Source: an uncultured Spirochaetaceae bacterium
GTDB lineage: Bacteria > Spirochaetota > Spirochaetia > Sphaerochaetales > Sphaerochaetaceae
Direction of reading: 5' to 3'
DNA length: 64,000 nucleotides
Assembly (NCBI GenBank): GCA_944389085.1
Contig: CALXLB010000053.1
Location: forward strand, 1-64,000
Shown here: positions 63,190-64,000 of the stretch, piece after piece
Layout of the letters: every line of letters begins with the position of its first letter
Position numbering within the stretch: the first letter of the stretch is position 1
Notes under the pieces: generated by a model
Seen by the model: only the letters and a program-made list of their open reading frames with translations
Databases searched by the model: none
What the model was told of the DNA's origin: nothing
Made by a program: the position numbers and the translations under genes

Positions 63190-64000
63190 CTACTTGATTA
63201 CATCCTCTGTGATTATCTCAGGGCGTGTATTGGAAGAGCGGGGTGTGATTCTCACGTTCTCCAGCTTTACATTCTCCGCGTGCCTGATATAGAAGCCATA
63301 TGAAGGCATATCACCAAGAGCATTGCTCTCAGGGTAGTCTTTGACGTTCTCCCTGATTTCCGGAAGAATTTCAAGTCTCTCTTCGTTGTCGAGATATTCT
63401 GCTTCCATATTTCTGATGGTGATGTTCCTCACACGTCCTATGTAGCCTTCATCATCCTTGAATCCTGTGATGATGCATGTGGATTCCATTCCTTCTGCTT
63501 TGACATTCTCAATTGTGATGCTGTCAACTGATCCGCCTTTCTCTTTTGCCTTTCTGTCCTCTTCTGAGAGATAACCGAATTTATTGCGGCGGCAGAGAGA
63601 GATAAAGACAGGAACCGCGATGTTCTTCATTGTAATATTCTTCAGTTCAATGTTTTCAATATCTGAACCATCTGCTGATTCAATGGAGATGCCGGATACA
63701 CCGCCAGGGAAGATATCAGGAAGCATGAAAACGCAGTCTGAGCATTTTACATTCCTGATAGGGAAATAAGTCTCTGTACCGATCTTGAAAGCATTCATGA
63801 CAGAGATGACAGTGGCATCCTCGATTGTGATATCATGGCATGGTCCCATCTTCATCTCGCTGTCAGCGACATTGATGCTGTCATGGCCCTGAAGCATTGG
63901 GGCTTTGACGCAAAGGCCATCATCTGCAGTGCTTACAAAGACGTGACGCACATTGACGTAACTTGACGACATGATATCGATACCGTCTGTGTTTGCCACA
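63190..64000 (-). CDS. GH28-family pectinase, C-terminal part
   Basis: 270 codons; the 5' end is outside the window. ANTDGIDIMSSSYVNVRHV and TADDGLCVKA carry the catalytic Asp residues of GH28 (NTDGID and ADDG), followed by VISVMNAFKIGTETYFPIRNV and regular beta-helix turns such as IENIELKNITMKNIAVPVFI. It lacks the Ig-like domain seen in the enzyme at 16576 and ends in a beta strand. It would cut polygalacturonan or rhamnogalacturonan; the place in the cell depends on the missing start. Confidence 0.87.
   Translation of the reverse strand, partial: VANTDGIDIMSSSYVNVRHVFVSTADDGLCVKAPMLQGHDSINVADSEMKMGPCHDITIEDATVISVMNAFKIGTETYFPIRNVKCSDCVFMLPDIFPGGVSGISIESADGSDIENIELKNITMKNIAVPVFISLCRRNKFGYLSEEDRKAKEKGGSVDSITIENVKAEGMESTCIITGFKDDEGYIGRVRNITIRNMEAEYLDNEERLEILPEIRENVKDYPESNALGDMPSYGFYIRHAENVKLENVRITPRSSNTRPEIITEDVIK

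Noticed and set aside
1-64000. CRISPR array, prophage, tRNA or rRNA genes
   Set aside because: Looked for regular repeats, cloverleaf-like sequences and phage structural genes; none found.

Overview
The window looks like a chromosome segment of an anaerobic, carbohydrate-fermenting spirochaete, probably of the Sphaerochaetaceae/Treponema kind from an animal gut. This lineage call is an inference: it rests on sugar-binding proteins with an Ala-Ser/Gly-Gly rather than Cys processing site, several YesM/YesN sensor pairs, a PPi-type-like but ATP-type phosphofructokinase, BspA-like and DUF1566-like surface lipoproteins and a poly-G tract inside a promoter. No rRNA, tRNA, CRISPR array or complete mobile element was seen.

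Layout. 1-190: 5' part of a tnpB gene. 462-4794 (minus): WYL regulator, YesN-type response regulator and YesM-type kinase. 4859-5059: slyX. 5063-13131 (minus): housekeeping operon dnaE, yggT, recG, HD protein, rsmD, acyl-ACP thioesterase. 13192-16503 (minus): three-subunit molybdo-hydroxylase-like operon whose large subunit has lost key motifs. 16576-19340 (minus): GH28 pectinase with its signal peptide out of frame. 19476-25491 (plus): ligA, aminotransferase, ModE-like regulator, phosphofructokinase, MBL hydrolase. 25589-26222 (minus): VapBC-type pair. 26423-27936: BspA-like lipoprotein and small barrel-like protein.

28030-35665 is a pectin/rhamnogalacturonan locus: a divergent AraC regulator, an 828-residue unknown protein, ABC binding protein, two permeases and a GH105 hydrolase. 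35746-40698 is accessory: TPR protein, a candidate small RNA with two anti-Shine-Dalgarno segments, a lipoprotein whose promoter contains eight G, a second candidate structured RNA before a DUF3800 gene, and a small membrane-protein operon. 40924-44774 holds a MATE pump, DUF4867 and an AlbA_2 regulator with strong palindromic operators. 44844-52891 holds phosphoglucomutase, GH38 alpha-mannosidase, a NifU-like domain and GH2 beta-galactosidase. 52880-62012 is a second regulated sugar locus: YesM/YesN pair facing an ABC binding protein, two permeases and a 798-residue paralogue of the 828-residue protein. 62077-64000 ends with two small unknown membrane/exported proteins and a partial GH28.

The genes fit together as glycan use: secreted GH28 enzymes make oligogalacturonides, ABC importers (no ATPase gene here, so a shared one is likely) bring oligosaccharides in, cytoplasmic GH105, GH2, GH38 and the two unknown large proteins cut them, and phosphoglucomutase and phosphofructokinase feed glycolysis. 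The most notable unexplained signals are the anti-SD small RNA, the poly-G promoter, the paralogous 828/798-residue family, the degenerate molybdo-hydroxylase and a recurring arrangement in which a -10 box lies exactly six bases before the start codon, implying many leaderless mRNAs.
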